From a marine group bacterium Sva0996 bin134 (GTDB lineage: Bacteria; Actinomycetota; Acidimicrobiia; Acidimicrobiales; Bin134), in assembly GCA_002239105.1 (NCBI GenBank), contig MPNQ01000003.1:62001-126000 (forward strand): a stretch of DNA of 64,000 bases, written 5' to 3'. The stretch's first letter is position 1, and every line of letters begins with the position of its first letter. Of this stretch, positions 27,567 through 36,042 are shown one piece after another. The position numbers and the translations under genes are program-made. The notes beneath the pieces are model-generated. The model made no database searches, had not been told where the DNA came from, and worked only from the letters and a program-made list of their open reading frames with translations.

Positions 27567-29374
27567 TGTCTACACCTCGCTACGATTTCAGAACTCCAAG
27601 GTCTACAAGCCTGACTGGCCTAGACTTACACAACTTCAAATCTATCAAGTCTGCCGAAATATGCATAAGACCGTTGACTATAGTGTCAGGTTCTAATTCA
27701 GCCGGAAAGAGCACGCTTCTGCAAGCTGTCTTGACTCTTGCGCAGCTTTCAAGGCAGAGGATCGACGGCAGGCAACTTCCGCTAAACGGTGAGTACACTC
27801 GCCTTGGGACATTTTGGTCTTTGCTCAACCAAGAATACGATCGATACCGATATATGGCAATTTCCCTGCAATTTGAAACTGATCGAAATGATATCATTAG
27901 AAATGCCGGATCTAGATTTCGCTCTAATAGGAAACGACATAGTGGTGTAGGAGATGATCAAGTAGAAAAGGTAACTGGTCTTTGGTCACTAGAATTGGAC
28001 GGCCCATTTGAGAATCTTTCTGGATCTGCACAAATTGGCACGATTAGGACATTCGCTAAGGGATCTTTCTGGTCAATCACCTTAGATTTACAGCGAGATA
28101 CTGTAGGGTATGATCCCTCTGAGCTTGCTGCCGATGGACTCGACTACGAGGGAGACTTCGACAACTTTAGCGGAGAGTTGCTACTAGAACTAGATCTACA
28201 TGAAGACCTTGACATTGATCAACGTATCGACCTAAGCATCCCTATAGACCAAGCAAAGATTACTAACGGACAGGTTGCCTCTTTATTTGTTCCTTTCTTT
28301 GAACCGTCTCAACAGGTCGAAAAGTGGTTTAGAGAAGTTGATGAGCAACCTCGCAGCCCTATTGCTGATACTGAAGATTATCACCAACGGACTCAAGACT
28401 ACGATTACTATACTGAACTGGCAATTAAGGGAATAGTGAGGCGAGATTCACCTGAGGCTTATCCACAACTGGTCCGTTGGTACAAGGATCTAGATTCCAC
28501 AGACAAAGAACATGTAGAAGCCAAAACCGCAGAGTTGCTGCAATTGATCTGCGATATATTTGACGAAGACCTGATGCAACCATTGGTTGGCGCACAGCGT
28601 GCCTTCTCCAGGTATCTTGCAAATCACGTTTTCTATGTGGGGCCACTACGCCATGCGCCTCATCTACCTTTTGGAAGTGGATTAGACCCTGACTCTGGAC
28701 ATGTGGGTGTTTCTGGAGAGCATGTTGCAGCGATTCTTCAGACCAAAAGCAAAAACAAGGGACGCTATCCACTGCCGAATCGTAGTGGATCAAACGTGAC
28801 TCTCGAAGAGGCTGTGAATGCATGGATGCACTTCTTCGAGCTTGCTGACTCGATAACAGTAAATGAAGGCACTCCTCTTGTTTACAACATTGATCTCGTA
28901 CCGCCTGGCCTGGATGAACCAGTCCCCCTGAATGCAGTTGGTGTAGGTGTCAGCCAGTTGCTGCCAGTCATAGTCCAATGCTTGGTAGCTGGTCCGGGGG
29001 CGCTCGTAATTTTGGAGCAACCCGAATTGCACCTTCACCCAGCGGCACAACAACGGCTTGCGGACTTCTTAATGACCTGTACCAATTGGGGCCAACATGT
29101 ACTCGTTGAGACCCATAGTGAATATCTGGTACTGCGATTACGCCGTCGGATTGCTGAGGACGACTCAGACGAGCTCAGAAAGCAGGTTGTAATCCTGTTC
29201 GCCGAACGAGACGACCAAGGCGATACTGCCTTTCGAGAGGTTGAGATGAACGAACTCGGTCGTGTGCTTGAATGGCCTCCCGGCTTCTTCGACCAAGGCC
29301 AAAATGAAGCCCATGAGCTCTTGATTGCCGCAGCCGAGCGACAGCGACGAACTGAAGAAGCTGCAAGCTCGTAG
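27566..29374 (+). CDS. AAA/ABC-type ATPase with DUF3696-like C-terminus
   Basis: A 602-residue ATPase of the SMC/OLD-like class. Walker A is GSNSAGKST at 42-50, after the LTGLDLHNFKSIKSAEI entry strand; Walker B is LVILEQPELHLHP at 480-492, and the switch His lies in VETHSEYL around 515-520. A long insertion between them includes acidic stretches and HVFYVGPLRHAPHLPF. The C-terminal LEWPPGFFDQGQNEAHELL matches the DUF3696 ending (WPxGFFD). No TOPRIM nuclease domain is visible, so it differs from classical OLD and GajA. Proteins like this commonly serve as sensor/regulator ATPases in defence modules. The gene is strikingly AT-rich compared with the window. Confidence 0.85.
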   Translation: MSTPRYDFRTPRSTSLTGLDLHNFKSIKSAEICIRPLTIVSGSNSAGKSTLLQAVLTLAQLSRQRIDGRQLPLNGEYTRLGTFWSLLNQEYDRYRYMAISLQFETDRNDIIRNAGSRFRSNRKRHSGVGDDQVEKVTGLWSLELDGPFENLSGSAQIGTIRTFAKGSFWSITLDLQRDTVGYDPSELAADGLDYEGDFDNFSGELLLELDLHEDLDIDQRIDLSIPIDQAKITNGQVASLFVPFFEPSQQVEKWFREVDEQPRSPIADTEDYHQRTQDYDYYTELAIKGIVRRDSPEAYPQLVRWYKDLDSTDKEHVEAKTAELLQLICDIFDEDLMQPLVGAQRAFSRYLANHVFYVGPLRHAPHLPFGSGLDPDSGHVGVSGEHVAAILQTKSKNKGRYPLPNRSGSNVTLEEAVNAWMHFFELADSITVNEGTPLVYNIDLVPPGLDEPVPLNAVGVGVSQLLPVIVQCLVAGPGALVILEQPELHLHPAAQQRLADFLMTCTNWGQHVLVETHSEYLVLRLRRRIAEDDSDELRKQVVILFAERDDQGDTAFREVEMNELGRVLEWPPGFFDQGQNEAHELLIAAAERQRRTEEAASS

Positions 29375-29404
29375 ACCTGCTGTTTCGACCCACTAGGAGA
29401 CCAG

Positions 29405-29890
29405 ATGTCGCTGCTTTGGAAATGGTGGAAAGAGTCGCCGGAGTACATTGCCGCAATCCTCATAGGACTGGTAGCTATATCGACGCTATCTGTGATCTAC
29501 GGGGGAAACGACGGGCCGGATTGTAGCGCGGCTTATTCACAGTGGAACGGCGAGGTCGCTGATGCCAATGCGTTTTGGGGATTCAACAGATCGGACCCCA
29601 GTGAGCGTCCAGAAATCAGACGCGAGTGGGTGCTGGAGCATCGTGACCCGGATACGAAAGAGCAATTCATGTCCATCATGGATGCGGGCCACGCCCTATC
29701 AGAATTACAGGACTGCATGAGATCGGACGAAGACCTGCGCCGCTTGTCTGCGCCGACAAAGCGGTTTTCCGATGAAGAGAAGATGTGCTTCGATAGAAAG
29801 CACGAGGGCCACAAGATTATAGGCGGCAAGTTCGTGGTAGATGAGGAGTGTAAACCGATCTTGAGGGATGCGGCCCCAAGGATCGCATAG
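29405..29890 (+). CDS. Small membrane-anchored protein, unknown function
   Basis: A 161-residue protein with one N-terminal membrane segment at about 13-32 (PEYIAAILIGLVAISTLSVIYGG) and a charged external or periplasmic domain with four cysteines (DCSAAY, LQDCMR, KMCFDR, EECKP) that could form two disulfides. The ATG is preceded by AGGAGACC. It lies 30 bp after the ATPase gene inside the island. No family recognised; a membrane-acting component of the island system is possible. Confidence 0.55.
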   Translation: MSLLWKWWKESPEYIAAILIGLVAISTLSVIYGGNDGPDCSAAYSQWNGEVADANAFWGFNRSDPSERPEIRREWVLEHRDPDTKEQFMSIMDAGHALSELQDCMRSDEDLRRLSAPTKRFSDEEKMCFDRKHEGHKIIGGKFVVDEECKPILRDAAPRIA

Positions 29891-29975
29891 AATTTTCCCT
29901 AAGTGTGGCGGTCACGGGATGGCTTTCTTCCCCCGCAGAGATCGCATGGCACAGCAAGACAGGAAGGAGTTTCAG

Positions 29976-30218
29976 ATGACAGACGAAGAGATCGCGGAAC
30001 TCCACAAGCACCGTGACGATCCCGACGAGTGGGAAGACGAGCCCATTGAGGTGGTGGTGACCAAGCCAGTCGGGAACGTGGTCTCGTTCCAACTACCCAC
30101 CAGTGAACTTGACCGAGCGATCGCCGCTGCCGATGAACTGGGAATATCCCTCTCTGAGTTCATCCGTGGTGCACTAGAACAGCGACTCGACGAATCCACG
30201 TCGATGACCGCGGTTTAG
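29976..30218 (+). CDS. Ribbon-helix-helix (CopG-like) DNA-binding protein
   Basis: An 80-residue protein. The start at 29976 is fixed by AGGAAGGAG at 29961-29969; a longer frame runs upstream but lacks such a site. The C-terminal half, VVSFQLPTSELDRAIAAADELGISLSEFIRGAL, is a ribbon-helix-helix unit of the type found in antitoxins and repressors; the acidic N-terminus (DDPDEWEDEPIEV) resembles antitoxins with a toxin-masking tail. No toxin gene is adjacent. It may repress the island operon or be an orphan antitoxin. Confidence 0.65.
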   Translation: MTDEEIAELHKHRDDPDEWEDEPIEVVVTKPVGNVVSFQLPTSELDRAIAAADELGISLSEFIRGALEQRLDESTSMTAV

Positions 30219-30266
30219 CCGAAGAAATGCTGGAACTCTCGACCAGCCTCCACCAGGGGATTCCTA

Positions 30267-30641
30267 TCAACGAAGACGGCGATCCAACCGGTCGCGAAAG
30301 GCGCGGGCGCCCACTACCACTGCGCCGTGGTGGCGGACTCGGCGGGCCAGGTCGCGGTCGGATGTGACCACGGTGGCCGTTGACGGATCCTCCATGGCGG
30401 CCACTTCTTGGGCAATGCGGTCGTCGGCGGCGTTGGGGCCTCGGCGGGAGGCATAGGCCAGTTCGACCGTGCCGTGGTGCCCGACGGGCAGGCTGGGTAC
30501 CGGACGACCGTCAGCGACCACCAAGGCCGGCACCCCCGCGTCGCTGATGTCTTCAACCAGACGGATCAGAGCGCCGTCGCGATCAGCCCACCAGCCGTCA
30601 GGCCGACACCCGATCACGTTCATAGCGTCAACCACTAACAA
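30267..30641 (-). CDS. NYN (PIN-like, YacP-type) RNase domain protein; island insertion target
   Basis: About 124 residues. A TTG at 30641 is preferred because GAGGGGGG stands a few bases upstream; a GTG at 30668 is also in frame. LLVVDAMNVIG at the N-terminus carries the first catalytic Asp, ADDRIAQEV the second and TVVTSDRDLARRV the third, as in YacP-like NYN ribonucleases. Its last codons (AFRDRLDRR) lie in the right 26-bp repeat; the other copy of this gene end is at 25148-25179 beside coxM. The gene product is intact, ending RRLR instead of RRLG. Confidence 0.8.
   Translation of the reverse strand: MLVVDAMNVIGCRPDGWWADRDGALIRLVEDISDAGVPALVVADGRPVPSLPVGHHGTVELAYASRRGPNAADDRIAQEVAAMEDPSTATVVTSDRDLARRVRHHGAVVVGARAFRDRLDRRLR
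30277..30308 (-). repeat. Right direct repeat (attR-like) within the NYN gene 3' end
   Basis: Bases 30277-30302 are identical to 25148-25173. The match continues with two mismatches for about eight more bases, showing that the similarity extends into the gene body direction. It supplies the present C-terminus and stop of the NYN gene. Confidence 0.85.
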
Positions 30642-30779
30642 AGTACCCCCCTCAATGGCCCCACACACGGTAGGCGTTGTGGGGGGTGGCCGGGCTCAGG
30701 GCGCCCGCCGCCCGGAGCTCGTCGAGGACGGCGGGCTGGGCCCGGACAGGACCCGCCGCCACGCCGGTTGAAGCAATCG

Positions 30780-31700
30780 CTAGGCCAGGCTGGCGTCGAG
30801 GCACTCCACGGAGGGAGCGAAGTAGTAGCTGCCCGAGGCGGGATTCGAGAAGTCGGTGAGCATGTCGCGCACCTGGCCGTTGCGGCCGTACATCGCATCC
30901 ATGCGCTCCCGGAACGGGGCCTGGGTCTTGCAGAAGGCCATGAAGTACAGGCCCACGGTGCCATCGTGGAAGGCGTAAGGAGTGGACCGACGGGCGATCT
31001 CGTCCCGCTTGGGCTTGGAAGCATCGGCGGTCTCGCCCTCGCGCAGTTCCACGTGGGAGAGGTGCGAGTGGGGAGCCTGCTCGTCCAAGCGGGTAGAGTC
31101 GGCCTTGGTCCGACCGAAGTTCACCTCTTGGGTGGGCACGTCCTGCTTTTCCCAGGCCACCAGGTCATGCACCCAGCGCTGGGCGATGATGAAGCTGCCG
31201 CCCGCTCCGGCCTCGCCGTCGGGTCTGATGGCCACGGCGGGCTGATCCTCATCCTCAGGGTTGCCGGTGCCGTCGATGAAACCGGTCATGTCCAGGCTCT
31301 CGCCATAGATGAAGGTGGGGGTTTCCCGGGCCACGCTCATACCACCAGCGATCAGGGCCATGCGGGCATCCCACTGGGCCTTCCACACCAAGTCCTTCTC
31401 GTCGTGGGTCATCCACAGGAGCAGTTCTTCCTGGGTGCCCTTGGCCTCGCGGCCGCTGCCGTCGATGGATTCCACCGTGTGGTACGGCTGGAAGTCGTCG
31501 GGAACATCATCGGTCAGGTCGGCCAACAGGGTGGGGCCGAGCCCGATTACCAGGTTGATACCCAGAGCGTCACAGTTGCTGCGGCAATCGGATATCGCCG
31601 ACTTGATTGCACCCAAGTCAGCGCCGTCGCCACGGCTGAGGTGGACGTACCACTGGTACTTGCCCATATCGTTGAAAATTGCCGGCTGGCAGGTCGCCAT
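30780..31700 (-). CDS. Dyp-type heme peroxidase
   Basis: A 306-residue protein with the Dyp signature GFIDGTGNPEDE (GxxDG with the distal Asp), the proximal-histidine region QRWVHDLVAWE, and a C-terminal ARRSTPYAF and GLYFMAFCKT segment. No Tat or Sec signal is visible, so it is cytoplasmic or encapsulated; no encapsulin gene is nearby. Dyp peroxidases reduce H2O2 using dyes, lignin-like aromatics or porphyrins. The last residues (SVECLDASLA) do not show a clear encapsulin-targeting tail. It stands alone with about 110 bp on either side. Confidence 0.92.
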   Translation of the reverse strand: MATCQPAIFNDMGKYQWYVHLSRGDGADLGAIKSAISDCRSNCDALGINLVIGLGPTLLADLTDDVPDDFQPYHTVESIDGSGREAKGTQEELLLWMTHDEKDLVWKAQWDARMALIAGGMSVARETPTFIYGESLDMTGFIDGTGNPEDEDQPAVAIRPDGEAGAGGSFIIAQRWVHDLVAWEKQDVPTQEVNFGRTKADSTRLDEQAPHSHLSHVELREGETADASKPKRDEIARRSTPYAFHDGTVGLYFMAFCKTQAPFRERMDAMYGRNGQVRDMLTDFSNPASGSYYFAPSVECLDASLA

Positions 31701-31813
31701 TCGCCTCTCCTCCTTGAAAACGTCGACTTCTAGCGAAGTCTGGCACTATTGCTGCGCTGATGCATCTTGGAGCGGAAAAATTCGGGATCGGCAATAGCCA
31801 CTGGAGGTAACCC

Positions 31814-32608
31814 ATGAACCCCGACGACTACGGCGCTTTGGAAGTGTCCACCGTCGATCGCATAACCACGGTGGTGCTCAACCGGCCCGAGGCCCGAAAC
31901 GCCATCGATCCGGTGCTGCACGACGACCTGACCAGGGTTTTCACCGACCTAGATCAAGACCCCGACACCGACGTGGCCATCCTCACCGGCGCGGGCGGGT
32001 CGTTCTGCGCCGGCGGCGACATTCCCTGGCTGCGCAGCCTGGCCGGGAACGTTTCTGAGGTTGAGCGAGTGATCCGGGCCGACCGGCGCATAACCGAATC
32101 GGCGCTCACCCTGGAGAAGCCCATTTTGGCCAAGGTGAACGGCCCCGCGGTGGGGCTGGGCTGCTCGCTGGCCCTGTATTGCGACTTCGTGTACGCCTCG
32201 GAGCGATCCGTTTTCGGCGACCCCCACGTATCGGTGGGCCTGGTGGCCGGCGACGGGGGCGCCCTGCTGTGGCCGCAGTTGGTGGGCTACGCCCGGGCCC
32301 GGCGCTACTTGCTGACCGGCGATCTGATTAAGGCCCCCGAGGCGGCTGAGATCGGCCTCATCACCGAGTGCGTGCCCGGCGACGATATCGACGACACCGT
32401 GCAGGCCATGGCCGAACGGATGCGCGACGGCGCTCGCATGGCCATCAAGTTCACTAAAGCCTCCATCAATGCCGGGCTGCGCCAAGTGGCCAATGCAGTG
32501 GTAGACCGGGCTGCGTCCACCGAAGGTCTCACCATGATGACCGAGGACTTCGTGATCGCCCTCGAAGCCTTCATGGCCAAAGAGCCCCCCGAATTCGTCG
32601 GCCGCTAG
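31814..32608 (+). CDS. Enoyl-CoA hydratase/isomerase family protein
   Basis: A 264-residue crotonase. AGGSFCAGGDIPWL and GPAVGLGCSLALYCD supply the two oxyanion-hole strands; GAGG and the region around SVGLVAGDGG correspond to the catalytic loop, where the usual first catalytic Glu position reads as Asp/Gly, so hydratase activity is not certain. GGTAAC lies a few bases before the ATG. It is the first gene of an acyl-CoA catabolic set with the acyl-CoA dehydrogenase 8 bp downstream. Confidence 0.9.
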   Translation: MNPDDYGALEVSTVDRITTVVLNRPEARNAIDPVLHDDLTRVFTDLDQDPDTDVAILTGAGGSFCAGGDIPWLRSLAGNVSEVERVIRADRRITESALTLEKPILAKVNGPAVGLGCSLALYCDFVYASERSVFGDPHVSVGLVAGDGGALLWPQLVGYARARRYLLTGDLIKAPEAAEIGLITECVPGDDIDDTVQAMAERMRDGARMAIKFTKASINAGLRQVANAVVDRAASTEGLTMMTEDFVIALEAFMAKEPPEFVGR

Positions 32609-32616
32609 AAGCCGCC

Positions 32617-33783
32617 ATGGACTACCCCACCGAAGCCGAGCACCACGCCCTGCTGCGGGAGACCGTTCGGCGCTTCGTCGAGGCCGAGATGCCCCGGGAG
32701 CTGGTCCGCCAATGGGACCGCGAGAACGAGTTCGACCGGGGTGTGCTGTACAAACTGGCCGATCTGGGGCTGTTCGGCATCACCATCCCCGAGCAAAACG
32801 GTGGGTCGGGACGGGACATCACCGCCACCATGATCGTGATCGAGGAGTTGTGCCGCCGCAGCACCGCCGTGGGCAGCGGCTACATCTACGGCGCCTGCTA
32901 CGCGGGGATGAACCTGGTGGAGACGGCCAGCGAGGCCCAACGCCAAGAATGGCTGCCCCTGGTGGCCCGGGGCGAGATGCTGTTCTCCTACGGGCTGACC
33001 GAGCCCGACGTGGGCTCCGATCTGGCCAGCGTCACCACCACCGCGGTCCGCGACGGCGACGTAGTGCGGATCAACGGGGCCAAGCGGTTCTGCTCGGGCA
33101 CCACCTACACCGATTACATCTACACCCTGGTCAACAGCAACCCCGGCGGGGAGCGCTACCACAACCTGTCGTTTGTGCTGATTCCGCCCTCATCGCCGGG
33201 GGTGACCATCGAGCCCCAGCACGCCATGGGCCTTAAAGGGTCAATGACCACCGACGTCACCTTCAGCGATGTGGAGGTGCCCGCCGACAACATCGTGGGC
33301 GGTGACGAGGGATGGAACCAGGGTTGGGCCAAGCTGGCCGGCCCAGGGCTGGATGTGGAGAAGATCGAGGTGGCCGCCATGGCCCTTGGCATCGCCACTG
33401 GTGCGGTCGAAGACGCCTGGGCCTACGCCCAGGACCGGGTTCAATTCGGCAAGCCCATCAGCAGCCACCAGTCCATCCGCCACATGCTCTCCGAGGCCCG
33501 CACTCGCCTGCTGGCCGCCCGGCTGATGACGTATCACGCGGCCAAGTTGCTAGATGAGGGCATACCGGCGTCGGTGGAGACCTCAATGGCCAAGCTTTTT
33601 GTGTGCGACACCGCCAAAGACATCGTGCTGTCGATGCAGCAGGTGATGGGGGCCTATGGCTACGTGGAAGACTTCGACATGGAGCGATATGTACGCGACG
33701 TGCTGGTCATGCCCATCATCGGCGGCTCATCCGCCATCCAGCGAAACAACATCTCCAACCGCCTCAAGCTAGCCAGGGAGTAG
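32617..33783 (+). CDS. Acyl-CoA dehydrogenase
   Basis: A 388-residue flavoenzyme with the N-terminal helical domain, the ACAD signature YGLTEPDVGSDLASVTTTA, the FAD-binding ISSHQSIRHMLSEARTRLLAARL region and the C-terminal GAYGYVEDFDMERYVRDV. It introduces the alpha-beta double bond into an acyl-CoA, whose product the preceding crotonase could hydrate. Substrate chain type is not predictable. Close spacing to both neighbours indicates one operon. Confidence 0.93.
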   Translation: MDYPTEAEHHALLRETVRRFVEAEMPRELVRQWDRENEFDRGVLYKLADLGLFGITIPEQNGGSGRDITATMIVIEELCRRSTAVGSGYIYGACYAGMNLVETASEAQRQEWLPLVARGEMLFSYGLTEPDVGSDLASVTTTAVRDGDVVRINGAKRFCSGTTYTDYIYTLVNSNPGGERYHNLSFVLIPPSSPGVTIEPQHAMGLKGSMTTDVTFSDVEVPADNIVGGDEGWNQGWAKLAGPGLDVEKIEVAAMALGIATGAVEDAWAYAQDRVQFGKPISSHQSIRHMLSEARTRLLAARLMTYHAAKLLDEGIPASVETSMAKLFVCDTAKDIVLSMQQVMGAYGYVEDFDMERYVRDVLVMPIIGGSSAIQRNNISNRLKLARE

Positions 33784-33789
33784 TCCAAT

Positions 33790-35154
33790 ATGACCGTAAC
33801 CAAAGACCCCATCGACGCTGATGCCGCCACCGAGAAGGTGGTGGACTGGCTCGAGGACAACCTGGGGGGCACGGTTACCGAGATCGCCCGTCAAGCCCGC
33901 TGGCGGCCGGTGTGGTTCGCCGATGTGGAGCGCGACGGCGAGCGGCTCGAGTTGTGCGTGCGGGGGGACCGCACCGACATGCCCTTGGTATTCCCGCTCG
34001 ACCACGAGATGCGTCTGCAAAGCGTGCTCGGCGATCACGGCATTCCCGTGGCACAGGTGCACGGATGGATAGACGACCCCACGGCATACGTCATGGACCG
34101 GGTGCCGGGCGAGAACCACTTCGAGAACTGCACCGATGCCGAGCGGGACGCAGTGGTGGACGACTATCTGCACATCCTGGCCCGCATGCACGCCCTGGAC
34201 ATCGGACCGTTCGTCGATGCGGGAATCATGCGGGCCGACCGACCCGAGGAATCCGGACTGTTGGGGTTGAGGCGCTACGAGGCCCTGTACCGCAGTGTGA
34301 AGACGCTCCCCGACCCGTTCCTGGAGTTCAGCTTGGGCTGGCTGCGGCGCAACCCCCCGTTTTCCCGAGGCCGGGAGTCGGCCATCGTGTGGGACACCGG
34401 GCAGTTCCACCATCAAGACGGCCGGGTGTTGGCCGTCTTGGACGTGGAGATCGGCCACATCGGCGACCCGATGATGGACTTGGCCGCGTGGCGGCAGCGG
34501 GACACGGTGCTCGGATTCGGCAACTTCGCCAAGTTGTACGACCGCTACGGCGAATTGGCGGGCGAGCCGGTGGACTTGGACGCCATCCAGCGCCATCACT
34601 TCATGTTCACCCTCTCCAACCAGCTTCCGTTCAGTGCGGCGCTGAGGGAACCGGCCCCCGACTCCGATCTGATGACCAACCTCCAGTGGTGCTACGAGAC
34701 CAACCTGTTCGCCACCGAGGCCCTGGCCGAGATCCTCGACGTGGAACTGCCCACCGTGGAGATGCCCGAACCCCGAGAATCCCGAGCCGAGGTGGTGCTC
34801 AACCACCTGGTGCGCAACCTGCGCACGTTGCAGATCGAAGACGAGTATGCGCGCTACAAGCTGCGCACCATGTTCCGCATGGCCCGCCACGCATCCCGGA
34901 TCGACGAGATCGGCGATGCCGTCTCTGCGGCCGACCTAGACGACCTCCACGAGCTGCTGGGCCATCGCCCGGCGTCATGGCTGGAGGGCGAGGCCGAACT
35001 CGAGCAGTTCGTGCTGGCCAACGACGACACCTCCCGCTACGACGAGGACTTGGTGAAGATATTCCACAAGCGCAACCTGCGGGCTCAGATGCTCCTCGGC
35101 CCCGCGGGCTCAGCCATGGCGCGCCACCTGCGCATTCAGACCTTCCGGGACTGA
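33790..35154 (+). CDS. Aminoglycoside-phosphotransferase-like (ACAD10-type) kinase family protein
   Basis: A 454-residue protein with an APH/choline-kinase-like fold: the ATP-side segment TDMPLVFPLDHEMRLQ, AYVMDRVPGENHF, and the C-lobe VLAVLDVEIGHIGDPMMDLA, equivalent to the Mg-binding Asp and the GDP-DLA helix. The usual catalytic HGDxxxxN loop appears as VWDTGQFHH, keeping an Asp but replacing His and Asn. Such proteins occur beside acyl-CoA dehydrogenases and may phosphorylate hydroxyacyl intermediates before elimination, as shown for ACAD10/11 homologues. The C-terminal 110 residues are an added helical domain. Confidence 0.82.
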   Translation: MTVTKDPIDADAATEKVVDWLEDNLGGTVTEIARQARWRPVWFADVERDGERLELCVRGDRTDMPLVFPLDHEMRLQSVLGDHGIPVAQVHGWIDDPTAYVMDRVPGENHFENCTDAERDAVVDDYLHILARMHALDIGPFVDAGIMRADRPEESGLLGLRRYEALYRSVKTLPDPFLEFSLGWLRRNPPFSRGRESAIVWDTGQFHHQDGRVLAVLDVEIGHIGDPMMDLAAWRQRDTVLGFGNFAKLYDRYGELAGEPVDLDAIQRHHFMFTLSNQLPFSAALREPAPDSDLMTNLQWCYETNLFATEALAEILDVELPTVEMPEPRESRAEVVLNHLVRNLRTLQIEDEYARYKLRTMFRMARHASRIDEIGDAVSAADLDDLHELLGHRPASWLEGEAELEQFVLANDDTSRYDEDLVKIFHKRNLRAQMLLGPAGSAMARHLRIQTFRD

Positions 35155-35157
35155 CGG

Positions 35158-36033
35158 CTAGCCCTGGTTGCGAGCCGCAACCGCGGCCGCGCCAACGAGG
35201 CCCCCGTCGGCGCCCAAGGGGCTGGGGATGATGCGGGCTCCCTGAGAGTGGACCAGGCAGCAAATGCGGTCCATCTCGGCTTGGGCCGCGTCGAAGAAGT
35301 CGTCGCCGTATCCCAGGGCCACCGATCCCCCGACCACGGCCAAGCGTAGATCCAGCAGATTGGCCACCGAGCCGACTCCCCGCCCCACCAGGGTTCCTAC
35401 CCGGCGGCGCATCTCCTTGGGAGCATCGGCGGGGGCGATACCGTCCAACAGATCAGCGATGGCGGTGCCCGAGGCCTGGCCCTCCAACAGGCCCACCGCC
35501 CCGGCGGCATCGGCCCGCCCGTCCTCCGCCACGAAGATGTGCCCGATGTGTCCGGCGTTGCCGTCGGCACCGTCCAGCAGGCGCCCGTTCAGCACGATGC
35601 CGCCCCCAATGCCGGTGGACACCACCATGGCCAGGTAGTTGTCCACCCCGACAGCCCCTCCTACCCAACCTTCAGCCAGGGCCAGGGCTTTGGCGTCGTT
35701 GTCCACTGCCACTGGTAGTCCAAGGGCCTCAGACAGTCGATCTCGAAGGGGGAAGTCTCGCCACACGGCGATGTTGAGGGGCGAAAGGAGCCGATGGTTG
35801 TCTCGGGACGGCCCTCCGCTGCCCACGCCGCAGACGCTCACCGGCTGGCCGTGTTCTTCGAGAACCTCCCGGGCCAACTCCACGATCAGGGAGAACAGCG
35901 CCTCTTCGTCAGCAGCCTGAGACGGCCCTCGCCGCTGGCAGAGCACTTGCCCATCAGGGGCGACAACGCCGACGGCCACCTTTGTACCACCGATGTCCAC
36001 GGCCAGCACCGGGCCGTCTAGCACTATCTCCAC
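35158..36033 (-). CDS. ROK family sugar kinase (glucokinase-like)
   Basis: A 291-residue protein opening with the phosphate-binding LAVDIGGTKVAVGVV. DNDAKALALAEGW provides the catalytic Asp and STGIGGGIVLNGRLL the second phosphate loop. The usual ROK zinc-binding motif CxCGxxGCxE is absent: the GHIGHIFV stretch is followed by EDGRADAAGAVGLLEG, with no cysteines, so this is a zinc-less ROK. It lies 9 bp after the MIP channel gene on the same strand, suggesting joint expression. It probably phosphorylates a hexose or similar sugar. Confidence 0.87.
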   Translation of the reverse strand: MEIVLDGPVLAVDIGGTKVAVGVVAPDGQVLCQRRGPSQAADEEALFSLIVELAREVLEEHGQPVSVCGVGSGGPSRDNHRLLSPLNIAVWRDFPLRDRLSEALGLPVAVDNDAKALALAEGWVGGAVGVDNYLAMVVSTGIGGGIVLNGRLLDGADGNAGHIGHIFVAEDGRADAAGAVGLLEGQASGTAIADLLDGIAPADAPKEMRRRVGTLVGRGVGSVANLLDLRLAVVGGSVALGYGDDFFDAAQAEMDRICCLVHSQGARIIPSPLGADGGLVGAAAVAARNQG

Positions 36034-36042
36034 GGGCTGAGA

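Larger units (their letters stand above)
25174..30302. mobile_element. 5.1-kb genomic island integrated in the 3' end of a NYN-domain gene
   Basis: The segment is bounded by 26-bp perfect direct repeats, both encoding the NYN protein C-terminus, so the integration duplicated and restored the gene end as site-specific islands commonly do. The content differs from its flanks: genes run on the opposite strand to coxMSL and NYN, base composition between about 27,200 and 29,100 is markedly AT-rich, and the genes are of accessory type. No tyrosine or serine recombinase, transposase or relaxase is present, so it must have moved with help from elsewhere or lost its recombinase. Confidence 0.75.

Noticed and set aside
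27566..29374. OLD/Gabija-type nuclease
   Set aside because: Walker motifs and a DUF3696-like end are visible, but no TOPRIM acidic motif could be found, so nuclease function was not claimed.
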